Below, in pieces: positions 31,561-43,040 of a DNA stretch of 64,000 nucleotides; position 1 is the stretch's first letter, and each line of letters opens with the position of its first letter. Below the pieces are notes generated by a model. The model was not told where the DNA came from, did no database searches, and worked only from the letters and a program-made list of their open reading frames with translations. Source of the stretch: Limnephilus marmoratus (lineage: Eukaryota > Arthropoda > Insecta > Trichoptera > Limnephilidae); NCBI GenBank assembly GCA_917880885.1, contig OU862906.1, positions 58,446,665 through 58,510,664 on the forward strand, in the 5' to 3' direction. Made by a program: the position numbers and the translations under genes.

Positions 31561-32317
31561 TTCTATTGGCGAGGAGGCTTTTGCTTGATGTTGACTCCTT
31601 TATTATCTATGTCTTTATTAATTTCGCATCGTACATAAGTCACCCTGTATAATTTCACTGTTACAGTCCGCCCTTGAGAAGCTTTGGCTGTACAAATAGC
31701 TTCTCCCCTACTTTCCCCAACATCATTACGCCGTTGTTCAAACAGATCATTCAAATATGCTTCTGCATACAAACACATTACGCTCAAACCCGTGCGTTTC
31801 AAGAATCAGGTAATCCGGAGAAACCACCCTTATTTGTCATGAACTATTTCTTGTAAGTACCTACATCATAACGACTACCAATAAAATAATACAACTTCAC
31901 TAGATCAACACTTCGGCGAAAACGAAAAGGAAAATTTCTTGTCATGTTGGACGAATTCATAAAGAAAAATGATTATGTTGTTTTTATTTATAAAAGTTTT
32001 CAATATTTACATTAATGCAAAAATTACCTTAATTATTTTCTTTGATGCCTTATAAATAATTAATCATCACGCATTGTAATATATTTGTCTACAGGAACTA
32101 ATTTGTCTATACTTGTTTGTGTATTCTTATTCTTTTAATTTTTATTATATTGATTAAGAAACCATTGGTTTCGAAACATGTTGACAATTTTGATTAAGGT
32201 TTTCATTTAATTAATTTGACATCACAAAGTGAATTTACGAATATGGAGAAGCAGTATTACTTTGTAGCCACATTTACGAAAATATTTTAAAATTAAAATT
32301 TATTTTAATTTTATTAC
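31561..32317. other. AT-rich DNA, no gene seen
   Basis: No recognisable features; short frames only. Confidence 0.5.
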
Positions 32318-32490
32318 TGTTAAGAATAGAGACATCTATGGGATGATTGCTGTAGATAATCATTGATTTAGTCTTGATTAGGTTATTAAGAAATAATGAA
32401 CACTAAAGACATCTAGGTAATTTTTGTTGAAGCCAGTTTTTGTTACTGGCTGGCTAGAATACGCCGCGTAGGTTCCGACAGCCGTTTTAC
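32318..32490 (+). repeat. BEL/Pao 5' LTR, truncated
   Basis: Aligns with 37259-37435 through GGTTCCGACAGCCG, then diverges into Helitron sequence, so the LTR's R-U5 part is missing. Confidence 0.85.
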
Positions 32491-32800
32491 TAATAGTACT
32501 AAGAGTGCTCATTTTGGAACAATGAGCACTATTAGTCAATATTGCAATGCTTTGAAGTTTCAATTCGAATCGCCAGGATTATGTTGTGCGAATGAAAAGG
32601 TCAAATTAACAAAACTGACGACGCCATCTGGACCACTGAATTCATTACTTTCAGGGCAAGAACCTCTATCAAAGAATTTCTTGCAGAATATTCAAAATTA
32701 CAACAGTGTGTTCCAAATGACATCATTTGGTGCAAATATAATTGAAGAACGTGGTTTCAATCCAAGTTTTAATGTATTTTTTTTATTCGGTGACACACAT
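32491..32800 (+). pseudogene. Helitron replicase N-terminal part
   Basis: The frame from 32522 reads YCNALKFQFESPGLCCANEK, LSSLL-type PLNSLLSGQEP, FLQNIQNYNSVFQMTSFGA and FNPSF. This is the conserved N-terminus of the Helitron RepHel protein of animals. The similarity stops near 32790 at an insertion and resumes at about 34120 (IQEQIHHRAGALLP). The 5' terminus of the Helitron (TC end) is not seen; the element is 5'-truncated. Confidence 0.85.
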
Positions 32801-34115
32801 TATTCACATCCATTGCAATATAAACCTTTATAATATATGAAAATTCTATTGAGGCTCATAAATGAAGATTTTTTAACCCATGAAAAATAATCATATTTTG
32901 ATGTACGGTAAAATTGACGCATGAGTTTTAACTTGCTGTAATATTTTATTTAGGGCCAGCCAGCGGTCGAGAATTCAAAATTCATCGAAAGATGTTCTTA
33001 CGATCGTACAGGGCGGTTCCAATGAGAAAGATTGATTATTCTCCCTACCGGTTTTTTTTTTAAATAACTCAGTGTCGGTTTTATTTCATTAAAAATTTAC
33101 GTTAATTTATACCTACATTAAAAAATGCTGAAAGACATGATGATAAAACTATTGAAATTATGTACTTTTAAATTATTTTTCGATCATACGACCTAGGTAA
33201 CCTTATTAACTCTCGACAGACCGTGGGGGTCGGCTGATGACTCCATTTTTTTTTTCTAAACTTTTAAACCAAAGAAAACACTTTTTCTTTTTTTGATGTA
33301 TTTTTGTTATTTATGTTTTTACAGGGAATATTACCTACCTATATTTAACAAAATATTTTTTCCTGCGATCAACGATTTTTTCACATTTTTTTTTAAATGG
33401 CATATTATGTATTAATCCTTTGCGCAGGAATACCTAAAATACTAAAAATGTATTTCATGTATTTAAGTAGATATAAGAAGGATAGTTATTTTGGGTTCTA
33501 CCTTCGGCCCCAGTTGGCTGCGGGAGAGTTATACAAAAAATAAACATATTTTCTCATAATTTAAAACATAACTTTACCAGATAAAAGAACAATCTTTCGA
33601 AATCAATTTATACGTTTTTGTGGAAAAGAGTCAACGCGGCTAAATTTTATTTAAAAATGACACATTTCCCGTTTTATCTGGTTATTCCCTCTTAAATTAA
33701 TTGATTAGAATAAATCAATCGGTATTAAATTATTACAAACAAATGAAATAAGAAATACGACATTTTGTGAATATATTATATTTATTTGTTTTACGGAAAA
33801 AAACAAAAAGTAAAACTTCTTCAATAATCAACGATACTTGAAATTTTTTTTTTCTCAAATCACTTATTTTTTACAAATAAATCAACCATTTTGACTAATG
33901 TACTAATCATATTATATTTATTAATAGCATATAGTTGTACTAAATCTATATCATCGCGCCCCACGGAAGGCCCAAGCAGCAAGTGAGATGTCTGAAAAGC
34001 ACAGCGATAGAATCGCATAAATTTGCATTTGCAAATTGAATTTGCAATAATTCTAACACGCATGCGTAAATTTTACGTAGACTATCTTTCCAGGGTTAAA
34101 AATATTTTCTTATGT
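32801..34115. repeat. Insertion splitting the Helitron (repeat X copy 1 and flanks)
   Basis: Non-coding. GTACGGTAAAATTGACGCATG near 32902 and its inverted partner (complement of ACGTAAAATTTACGCATGCG near 34058-34078) may be its termini. Inside, 32950-33180 and 33525-33700 match the repeat at 50150-50850 and (inverted) 37760-38630. The middle part (33190-33530) has no match elsewhere in the window. Confidence 0.6.
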
Positions 34116-35520
34116 TCAATATTACAGATTCAAGAACAAATTCACCATCGTGCAGGAGCATTGTTGCCATCAATTGATGGTGAATACAAATTTCTTCAAA
34201 TTTATTTTGTGGGAAATTCTGAAGCTGAAGTAAATCAACGCTGTGCTACAAATCGTTCAGCTAGGAGAGAGATCATCATAGAGCTGCAACAACTGTTACA
34301 TGAACATAATCGGTTGATCAAATTGTTCAAAGCAGCCTTAGATATGATGCCATCGGACGATCATAAAATAGTGATCAGAGCAGACAAAAGACCTGCAGGA
34401 GAGCGTGAGAGACGCTTCAACGCACCAATGTTAAACGATGTTGCCATTGTGGTTGTTGGAGAGAATATGGAGTCTCGCAACATTGTAATTGAACAACGTG
34501 ATGGTGGCAACTTTCAGCGTATTAGATTGGCGCACAAACGAGCATTATAGGTACTCGATCGAACATTAAGAGATTTGCGTGGCAATCAGAACCTCTTCGG
34601 AGGCGCGATGATTCTACTGGAGGCTGGAGATTTTCGCCAAAGCTGCCAGTCATTTCCAGAACATCAACTGCTGATGAAATAAATGCTTGCTTGGTGGCAT
34701 CAAATTTATGAGACACGTCAAAAATCTTAAGTTAGGATTGCGGAAGTGTTTCCAAATGCATTATTAGACATTAGCAATGGGAAAATTCCTGTTGACACTT
34801 CTACTGTTTTTTGTCGTTTCCACCAAATGTTTGTCAATTCACAACGTCACAGGAAGAATATATATCGAAAGTGTTCCCAAATATTGGTGTGAATAATAAA
34901 AACCACGCATGGTTGAGCGAACGAGCCATTTTAGCAGCAAAAAATAAGGATGTAGAAGATTTAAATATGAAATTCAGAGTCAAATTGATTCATTTAAGTT
35001 GATCGATTCTATTTTCGATCCAAATGAAGTAGTCAATTATCCTTCTGAATTCCTAAATTCATTGAATTTGCCAGTATTACCGCCACACAATTTATAACTC
35101 AAGGTTGGCTCTGTGATAATTATGTTACGCAATCTAAATCAGCCAAAATTGTGCAATGGAACAAGACTCGCAGTTAAAAAAATTATGAAAAATTTGATTG
35201 AAGTTACTATAATCATAGGAAAATTAAAATGCGAGAATGTGTTTATTCCCAGAATACCACTAATGCCAACTGACTTTCCTTTTGAATTTAAACGTGTCCA
35301 GTTTTCAGTGCGCCTTGCATTCGCAATGACAATTAATAAATCCCAAGGCCAACGGGATAGAAGTGTGTGGAATAAACCTTAAATTGCGGTATTTTTCGCA
35401 TGGGCGGTTAGTTGAACGTTGCGTTTTCGAGAGTCGGCAATCCATCGGCGCTATTTGTTTTCTCTCTAGAAGGAAAAACTAAAAATGTTGTACATTACAA
35501 GGTATTGCAATAGTTATGAT
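34116..35520 (+). pseudogene. Helitron replicase-helicase, middle and C-terminal parts
   Basis: Resumes with HHRAGALLPSIDGEYKFLQI and DDHKIVIRADKRPAGERER (Helitron-like N domain). PIF1-family helicase follows: LRDLRGNQNLFGGAMILLEA with GDFRQ, PVISRTSTADEINACL in a shifted frame, NKNHAWLSERAILAAKN, VGSVIIMLRNLNQPKLCNGT, FIPRIPLMPTDFPFEFKRVQ, and FAMTINKSQGQ near 35330-35350. The two Rep tyrosines were not located. Multiple frameshifts and stops mean no product. RepHel drives rolling-circle transposition. Confidence 0.9.
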
Positions 35521-35674
35521 CGAATTATTTCATTGTAATTTTATTTCATTTTATGGTCGTATTGTAAACGGAAGATTTTTTCTTATTTTTTGTGATTAAT
35601 AGTACATTTGTGATTAATAGTACAATAGCGGGCATGAATAGTACAAGTCTTTCGGGAATTTCTAATAAATATAT

Positions 35675-35704
35675 GGCGGTACGAAGTTCGCCGGGTCAGC
35701 TAGT
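35675..35704 (+). terminator. Helitron 3' terminus with hairpin and CTAG end
   Basis: GGCGGTACGAAGTTCGCC can form a short hairpin (CGAA-G-TTCG or GGCG...CGCC) and is followed by GGGTCAG and CTAG then T (35700-35704). A hairpin near the end, CTRR terminus and insertion before T are Helitron hallmarks. Confidence 0.8.
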
Positions 35705-36575
35705 TTTAAATATAAACCAATGTTCCACTAGTAGAAATCGAGTTGACTTTCAACTCATTGACAATTTATTTAAATTTCATGAAAAACTTATTTAAATTTT
35801 CGATTATTAAACTTGATTTTCAATTTAATTTACTTATTTATAATTAAGTTTAATTTGATTTATTTAAAATGGTTTTCCTAGCTGACCCTAAAATTAAAGG
35901 TTATTTTTTTTAAATGTTGTAAAAACAATTGTTATTAAAATATATTCATGATTTGGAGTACTGTTACTTGCCAGCGGATAATAAGACCTTTTATGATGAA
36001 ATAGGTAATAATAATTGAAAACAACACTCGGTAAAATCAGTTTTTTTTACACATTGTTAATCTTTATTTGTTAACAAATGGCGCACTTTAACTAGTGTTT
36101 ACCAAAAAAAAATATTAAATTATAAATGATTCGCTACACGTAAGCTCAGATAAGCATTTCTGATAATGAAATTAAAAATTAAACTGACTCGAGGAGTCCC
36201 TTAGCAGTTTGAAAGAATAATGTTGACAAGGTTAAAAAATTTAGGGAATTGTTATGAGTAATTTTATTTTTATTATATGAAAAGTGTAATTGTGTAGGAT
36301 GCTTTATGAAAGATCAAGATTGTTTTTGAAACACTTAACACTTGCATCCAATGATCCTATTAATTAACCCTCCCATTCCTTACCCTCTCCTTGGGCACTA
36401 ACCTGGTATGCTTGAAGAAGATGAATGGGAGACGCTGATGACTTGACTGAATCAATATAAATTCAGAGTTAATTCAATGTTTTTTGGTCCAGGTGAAAAA
36501 AGGATTACCTCGGTGGACTTCAGAGAGGAAATAAATGGCAAACCAGTAGTCAGAGGTCTTTAAAGAAGGATGACT
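35705..36575. other. BEL/Pao interior without recognisable coding
   Basis: AT-rich; short frames only. Presumably decayed element sequence between the Helitron end and the C-terminal domain. Confidence 0.5.
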
Positions 36576-36840
36576 TGGTCGATGATGGCTCACGTTCTAT
36601 CCTCTCATCCTGGGTCTGATGGCATTGTGAGGGTGGTCACCCTCAGGACTTCACAAGGAACTTTCGGGCGTCCCATAACCAAATTCTGTTTACTACCCCT
36701 GAAGGAATAATCTACCGCCTTCTGTATAGAAGATGACCCGCGTTCTATCCTCTCTTCCTGGAGCTGATGGAACGGTGAGAGTAACCACTCTAAAACTTCA
36801 AGGGACATTCGTGCGGCCTACAACCAACTGATGATGTGGA
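36576..36840 (+). pseudogene. BEL/Pao pol C-terminal domain, tandemly duplicated
   Basis: First copy (36580-36710): HPGSDGIVRVVTLRTSQGTF then GRPITKFCLLPL, matching the DUF5641-type domain after the BEL/Pao integrase. A second, diverged copy follows at about 36735-36830 (LPGADGTVRVTTLK, then TFVRPTTN in a shifted frame). The shared GTTCTATCCTCTC at 36594 and 36732 marks the duplication, about 138 bp apart. Confidence 0.8.
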
Positions 36841-37258
36841 ATTTTTTACTTATATAATGTCAGTATTAGTATTTTGTTTAAGAGAGTTTTTTAAAAATGA
36901 AAATAAGCTAAACTTTGCAATTGAAATTAAATAACATAGCCAATAGAGAGTATTTTGTATGCTTAAGGCACAGATTGCCAAATGTTAACGTTAGTTAATA
37001 CTTAAATGAAGTTCAACATTATAGATAACGAATTTCCTAGTTTTTAAATTAATTACAGGATTTTTATTTTTGGTTGTAAGACTAAAATTTTATTGTTAAA
37101 TGAAAAATGAGTTTATTTAATAGATTAGCTCTGTATTTTTCAGTTCATTTATTTATTTTTTATTTGTTAATCTGTCTGGATATATATTTGAACTTACCAT
37201 TAGTTTTTAGATTTGAAAATGTTGAATTTTATCGAAATTAATACATTTCGGAGGGGAG

Positions 37259-37627
37259 TGTTAAGAATAGAGGCATCTATGGGATGATTGCTGTAGATAA
37301 TCATTGATTTAATCTTGATCAGATTATTAAGAAATAATGAACACTAAAGACATCTAGGTAATTTTTATTGAAGCTAGTTATTGTTACTGGCTGGCTAGAA
37401 TACGCCGCGTAGGTTCCGACAGCCGTCCTTGTTTATTATTGTCTGCTAGTTATAAGCTGGGTATTTTCCATTTACTAGTATAAAAAGGGTGTTGTTCAAA
37501 ATACTACCTTTCTCGCATTAAACGACACCTAGGGTACAGTTCAAATGATTATAAAGTGTTGATTTCATTGTTGTAAATTCAAAGTGATTGTAAATAAAAA
37601 CGACTCCATATTAAAAAGTGTTTTACA
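37259..37627 (+). repeat. BEL/Pao 3' LTR
   Basis: 369 bp, TG...CA, preceded by the purine tract CGGAGGGGAG. Contains TATAAAAAGGG (37480-37492), a possible TATA box, and an AATAAAA signal at 37595. Confidence 0.85.
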
Positions 37628-37759
37628 ATTTTAAAAAGTCCACTGCCCCGATCATGAAAACAACTTATTGACAATTACGATAAATTTAAAATTAAAATTA
37701 ATTCAATTAATTCTAAGTTTGTCCTGGATGAACCATCGGTTTCGAAACACGTTGATAAG

Positions 37760-38635
37760 AAAAAACCAGAAATTGTCTTTTTTAAATCAGATTTTAGACG
37801 TATTGACTCTTTTCCACAAAAAAATATAAATGGATTTCGAAAGATTGTTCTTTTATCTAGCATTCGCATTTTTTAAATTTTGAAAAAAAAAAGTTTATTT
37901 TTGGTATAATAAGGTTATACCGTAGGGCGTTGGCAAATTTGTTATATTTTCAAAAAAGATTTTGTATTATACCACAACCATTTCAAATAATACAATCATG
38001 CAGTAAAATAAATCAATACATTATCTGCGTATTGATTTATTTTATTATCATTATCATTATCGCATGTTTTAGAATTTTAATTTTAGTTTAAATAAAATCA
38101 TTAAAAAATATATACGTACATGTGTTTCTGAAGGAAAAATTGGTCCGTTTGTGCATTTATTTGCGCACTTACAAACTAATATACGCGAGATTTTATTACA
38201 TTTTTATTTAACTTAGACATTATTAAAAAAAGTTAATTACTTATAATCAAAAAATAATTACAAAAAGTACATTATTTTAATAGTTTTATCATGACGCCTA
38301 TCAGCATTTTGGATGTAGGCATAAATTAAAGCAAATTTGGAATGAAATAAAATCGATAATAATAATAATAATAAAATATATAATTTTAAAAATGTAACTA
38401 TTACTTCACTATAATAAGATCTTTAATGTAAAGAACCCGTTAGACAAACTGCTAAAAAGAAGTTTATCGGGACTTTTTGTATTATATGTGTAAAATGTAT
38501 AAAATAAATAAATAAAAAAATAAATAAAAAAAAGATATTGAGTATATAATATATTTTAAAAAGCTGGTACGAAGAATAATTAATCTTTCTCATTGTAACC
38601 GCCCTGCACGATCGTAAGAAGTGGTATATAGAAAG
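37760..38635 (-). repeat. Repeat X copy 2 (inverted)
   Basis: The reverse complement matches 50150-50850: blocks TTACGATCGTGCAGGGCGGT, GCGCAAATAAATGC, GTACGTATA and GATTTCGAAAG are collinear. Non-coding and about 0.9 kb, so a non-autonomous transposon family is likely. It contains the microsatellite (AAT)n near 38360. Confidence 0.7.
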
Positions 38636-38650
38636 TAATTGGTTTTTATT
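38636..38650 (+). repeat. Target duplication, left, of palindrome P2
   Basis: TAATTGGTTTTTATT, repeated exactly at 39029-39043. Confidence 0.85.
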
Positions 38651-39028
38651 ATTAATTTATTTTTTTTAAACTTTATGAGTAAAATCTCAAATTATAATAT
38701 TTAATTAAATGAAGACAATATTAGCGAAACTCAATCGAAATCTGGAGACAGAAAAATCAGAAAAGATATTGGCTCCGCTGGGACAGCAAAGATAGCAGCC
38801 AATAATATGTGCGTTAAGTAAATGAAGATAATGTTGGTAGTTCTTAGTCGAAGTATGATACAGTTAAAAGTGACCGAATTAATATGGGTTCCGTAGCTTA
38901 ATCGGTAGAGCTGTTTCCATGTAAGAAAAGGGTTCTGGGTCCCAGCGGAGCCAATATCTTTTCTGATTTTTCTGTCTCCAGATTTCGATTGAGTTTCGCT
39001 AATATTGTCTTCATTTAATTTAATATTA
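38651..39028. mobile_element. Palindromic tRNA-like element P2
   Basis: The left arm (about 38692-38781) is the reverse complement of the tail plus only the last bases of the tRNA-like part (TTGGCTCCGCTGGGA). It then joins a complete forward unit: upstream block (GATAGCAGCCAATAATATG), tRNA-like body 38887-38952, and tail (ATATCTTTTCTGATTTTTCT through TTCATTTAAT). The exact 15-bp flanking duplications show that the whole palindrome inserted as one piece, as expected for LINE-type integration. It sits at the end of repeat X. Confidence 0.88.
38887..38952 (+). tRNA. tRNA-like sequence with B-box deletion
   Basis: Same body as the intact copies at 62281-62352 and 62782-62853, but six bases are missing from the T loop (GGGT joins CCCAG), destroying the B box. 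Not functional. Confidence 0.6.
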
Positions 39029-39043
39029 TAATTGGTTTTTATT
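39029..39043 (+). repeat. Target duplication, right, of palindrome P2
   Basis: TAATTGGTTTTTATT, identical to 38636-38650. Confidence 0.85.
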
Positions 39044-40005
39044 TAATTTAAAGTAATATTTTTTCACTAAATGGAGAAGGAATAATGTGGAAGGAACAGT
39101 TGTTGAAATCGATCGGCGTTAATATAAAAAATATAGTGGTTTAATTCTTCAGGCTTTTAAACATTTTTACCTACAAGTCCCAACGACGATGAAATTTCTT
39201 CTGGGATTTCGGAATGCTTCCGAGATATTTTAAATATGCTATATATTTCTTATTTTTAAAGTTATCACAAAAAAGCAAATGCTGGAAAATAGGTAAAATT
39301 ATCCTTCGGATGTTTGCATTTTGGTATTTCTAAACAATTATAAATTCCCAAAATATTGTAAGGTCGATACTTCTACATATATGTAGAAAACATATTTATT
39401 TTGTGAAGAAAATTAGTGAGAAAACAAAAACTTCACTTCGTTAACACAATAAAAAATTAAAATATCTTTTAACTGCTGAACTGTCAACGAAAAATTCGCG
39501 CCAATTTGTTATTTTACTTTGTGACAATTTTTAGGATTTTATTCATGGAATCAAGTATAAATAATTGAAATATTCTGAGAAGAATAATTATTTATCTTTC
39601 CAACGACAAACAAATCACCATATAGAAAAAAAAAGATAAAATTACTTTTACAATGCATGTACGGCCCTATCCTTCATAGGTTCTAATGCTTTAATTTAAT
39701 GGCATGTGATGTTTATGACTAGTAATATTCTACCAAAGCACGAAGGATTAAAACAAAGTAGGACATAACATTGCTTAATTTAATTAGGCATAATGGATAA
39801 CCACAAAGTTGTAGCTAAATTCCGTAGATTAATATTCTTTAACAATAATTTAATTTATCGATATTTCCCAATAAATGACAATGGAAAAAAATGTATCGTC
39901 ACCAATAATTTCAAATGTATTTTTTAAAACCTTAAAATAGGTTTATAAATTTAATGAATGTTGTATCAAAAATATAAAATTGTCGATTGAATAGTGTATG
40001 TGACT
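39044..40005. other. AT-rich DNA, no gene seen
   Basis: No coding region or repeat boundary recognised. Confidence 0.5.
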
Positions 40006-40021
40006 ATATATGTGTGGCACT

Positions 40022-40870
40022 ATAGGTCAGCAGATTGGTTCGGTCTGCGGGCACATTTTAATGCTTTCCCGTCAGCTGTCTGTTTTCGGACTTCGGATCC
40101 CTCAAGATGTGCCCGGGAAATTGGCGAAGTCATCACTTCCGCGATGGATGGCTTCAACCAATCTACTGTTAAGGAAACTGGTGTAGGCTCAAAGCCGTGG
40201 TTCAGTCGACAATGCGCTGAAGCAGTGCGACGAAAAAACGCGGCTTACCGAGCCTACAACACATCTAGAACATCCGAAGACAGAACAGCTTACAACAAAA
40301 TGGCAAAGGAAACCAAGAGAATCATAAATAGGTCAAAATTTGAGCACGACCAGCAGATCAGCAGAAAGCTGGCTGCATGCCCGCATGGCAGCAGGCAATT
40401 CTGGTCACTTGCGGGCTCAATAGGTCACAATTTCTGCAAATCCAGTCTGCCACCTCTTACCAGACCTGACGGCTCACTAGCAAACACCGCCACCGAAAAG
40501 GCTAACGTATTAGGTAAAATGTTTGCGGATAACTCAACCCTTGATGACCAAGGTGCTGTCCTGACGTCGGTTCCTCACTGCGGTTTTCGTATGAAAAAGC
40601 TGAGGATCCGGCACCGGCATACTCCATGTTTTACAAGGGCTTGATGTTAATAAAGCTAGTGAGCCTGACGGAATACCTGCCCTGGTACTGCAGAGGTGCG
40701 CTGTAGAAATAGCTTCAATTTTGACGAAGCTTTTTAAAATGTCCCTGAAGACTGGCTTTGTGCCCTCTGGTTGGAAAAAAGCGGTTATCCATCCTATTCC
40801 AAAGAAGGGTGACCGCTCCAACCCGGCCAACTACCGCCCCATAGCGATCACATCAGTTCTGTCTAAGGTG
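40022..40870 (+). pseudogene. LINE ORF2, region before and start of reverse transcriptase
   Basis: Reads RSADWFGLRAHFNAF, SKPWFSRQCAEAVRRKNAAY, then HGSRQFWSLAGSIGHNF and SSLPPLTRPDGSLANTATEK, the linker between endonuclease and RT in this LINE group. After a frame change near 40610 it continues LQGLDVNKASEPDGIPALVL, FVPSGWKKAVIHPIPKKGDR and NPANYRPIAITSVLSKV. Interrupted at 40870 by the LTR insertion. Confidence 0.9.
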
Positions 40871-41864
40871 TGTGATGAACTCGCCGTAATGATAATAATA
40901 CACCGATGATTTCTAAGGGCGCTCTACAATTTAAAATAATGTCTGAAACACAAGTACCTGCAGGGATGATTTATATATCCGAACAGGGATGAATTTATGG
41001 GTTTGCACAGGCGACCCCCGGCGAAGGCCATTCTGAATGCAAGGAAGGGACTTGGTGCCACGTGTGACCGGGACACGTTCTAGCTTTTCTAGTGCAGATA
41101 ATTAATTACTATTTTGAAGTCCTGAAACTGCGACAAAAAACTAGAAAACATGGAACAGCGTCAGAATTCTTCGAAAATGTGATTAAATCTGACATGTTCG
41201 ATCATTTAGTTAAGTATATCGCTAAGGATTTAACGAATTTTGAAGAATTTTGAGAAGAAGGTAATAAATAAAAAAAAAACTGCGGAGCCAAGGGCCACAC
41301 ACGGGACATGAAATTAAGATACAGAGGATCAGGAGAGAGGTTTTGAGAGGACAGTCAGGGAAAGGTCGCGGAAGTGAACGGTCAATCTTGCTCGGATAAT
41401 TTTAAATAAGACAGGAGGGTAGATTCGGTCTCGGGGACGGACGGATTTTCAGAGTCGCAGTTATATAGGGAATGATAACAGTAGTTCGGGCGTGTAGACG
41501 GGAAATAATTCATTTTTATTGGCAAGAAAACGCAGATAATCAAATTTTAAATAAAATCAGTCCGTTCTAGCGGTCGGTTGAGATTAGGGAGTATCGTTTG
41601 CGAGGGTAGTCGAGATTAATACGCAAGAAAGGCAGGTCAAATGATTGGAGTTCGGTTCGCGAAAATAAGGAAATATTAGTTATAAGTAGGGCAGTCAGGA
41701 GATATCTTATCCTCGGCGCGAGATTTGTGTTTGGCAGATGCAATTTGAAACTAATGATTGCATGAGTGTTGTGTTTTGCGAAAGTGCATGTGGTAATTTA
41801 ATTGGAATCTGAAGCAATTCGGTAAGTTTATTTACATTTACATATTTAGTGCGGACCTTGCAGA

Positions 41865-43040
41865 ATAGACTCAAATCACAACGGTGTTAAAGAAGTTTCA
41901 CAAAAATAATAAATCCTATGGATGTGTTTAGTGTCGCACGTTTCCGTTTCATTTTGTTTAAAATCACAGCGGTGTTAAAGAAGTTTCACAAAAATAATAG
42001 ATCCTTTATATGTGTTTAGTGTCGCTCGTTTCCGTTTCATCGAGTTTCAAATCACAACGGTGTTAAAGAAGTTTCACAAAATTAATAAATCCTATAGGTG
42101 TGTTTAGTGTCGCACGTTTTCGTTTCATCTAGATTCAAATCACAACGGTGTAAAAGAAGTTTTCATTTAGAAAACCAGCCGTCAGCATTTTAGAAACAAA
42201 AATTACTTTATTACAAATTGTGTTACATATTGGGTGCGGACCTTGCAGAAAAGGGCTCATATTCATTGGGTTCGGAGCGTGTACCTACTCAAGGACATGC
42301 TGGGATGTTTTGTAGTGAGAGGCGCGTTTGTTTTCGGTTTGGGTCATAAATCTTGAGACTTCCTTCTATTGATGGGATGTGCGGAACCAGAGTGCAATTC
42401 ACTTGCGGTAGAGGTGAAACCTTCAGAAAACTAAACGTCGGGTGATTGACGAATTTAATACGTTAATTGTGGAGTCTAATCATTTTAATATCGTTACCAA
42501 GTGCAAAAATTAGTTCAATTTTATTCTACGAAGCACTGCACGAAGGGGAGATCGATGGGCCACGAAGCACTTCAGAAAGAGGAGGCCGATTTTAGTATCT
42601 CATTCACTCGCAGAATAAATCCTATAGATGTGTTTAGAGTAGCTCGTTTCCGTTTCATCTAGATTCAATTCACAACGGTGCTAAAGAAGTTTCACAAAAA
42701 TAATGAATCCTATAGATGTGTTTAGTGTCGCTCGTTTCCGTTTCATCTAGTTTCAAATCAAAACGGTGTTAAAGAAGCTTTCATTTAGAAAAACAGCTGT
42801 CAGCATTTTAGAAACAAAAAATTACAGTAGTGTAGTTTACACACGAGAGGAGTGAAACCTTCAGAAAACCAAAGGAGACAAGATTGGGGAGGCTACGAAG
42901 CACCTCACAAAGAGGAGACCGATTATAGTATCTCATTCACTCGCAGGATAAATCATATAGATGTGTTTAGTGTCGCTCGTTTCCGTTTCATCTAGTTTCA
43001 AATAGCAACGGTGCTAAAGAAGTTTTCAAACCAATAACCA
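41865..43040 (+). repeat. Minisatellite-like repeats, unit about 88 bp, in clusters
   Basis: The block AACGGTGTTAAAGAAGTTTC, then AATCCTATAGATGTGTTTAG and TCGCTCGTTTCCGTTTCATC, recurs at about 41880, 41965, 42053, 42140, 42610-42770 and 42950-43020. Two larger segments (about 41849-42200 and 42233-42830) also share TGCGGACCTTGCAGAA and CAGCATTTTAGAAACAAAAA, so repeats exist at two scales. Confidence 0.9.

Larger units (their letters stand above)
32318..37627 (+). mobile_element. BEL/Pao LTR retrotransposon remnant with nested Helitron
   Basis: TGTTAAGAATAGAG begins matching repeats at 32318 and 37259. The right one is a full LTR (369 bp, ends TTTTACA) preceded by the purine tract CGGAGGGGAG; the left one stops matching near 32490. 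The remaining interior coding is the BEL/Pao C-terminal domain at 36580-36836. Most of the interior is a degenerate Helitron. No exact target duplication was found. Confidence 0.8.
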
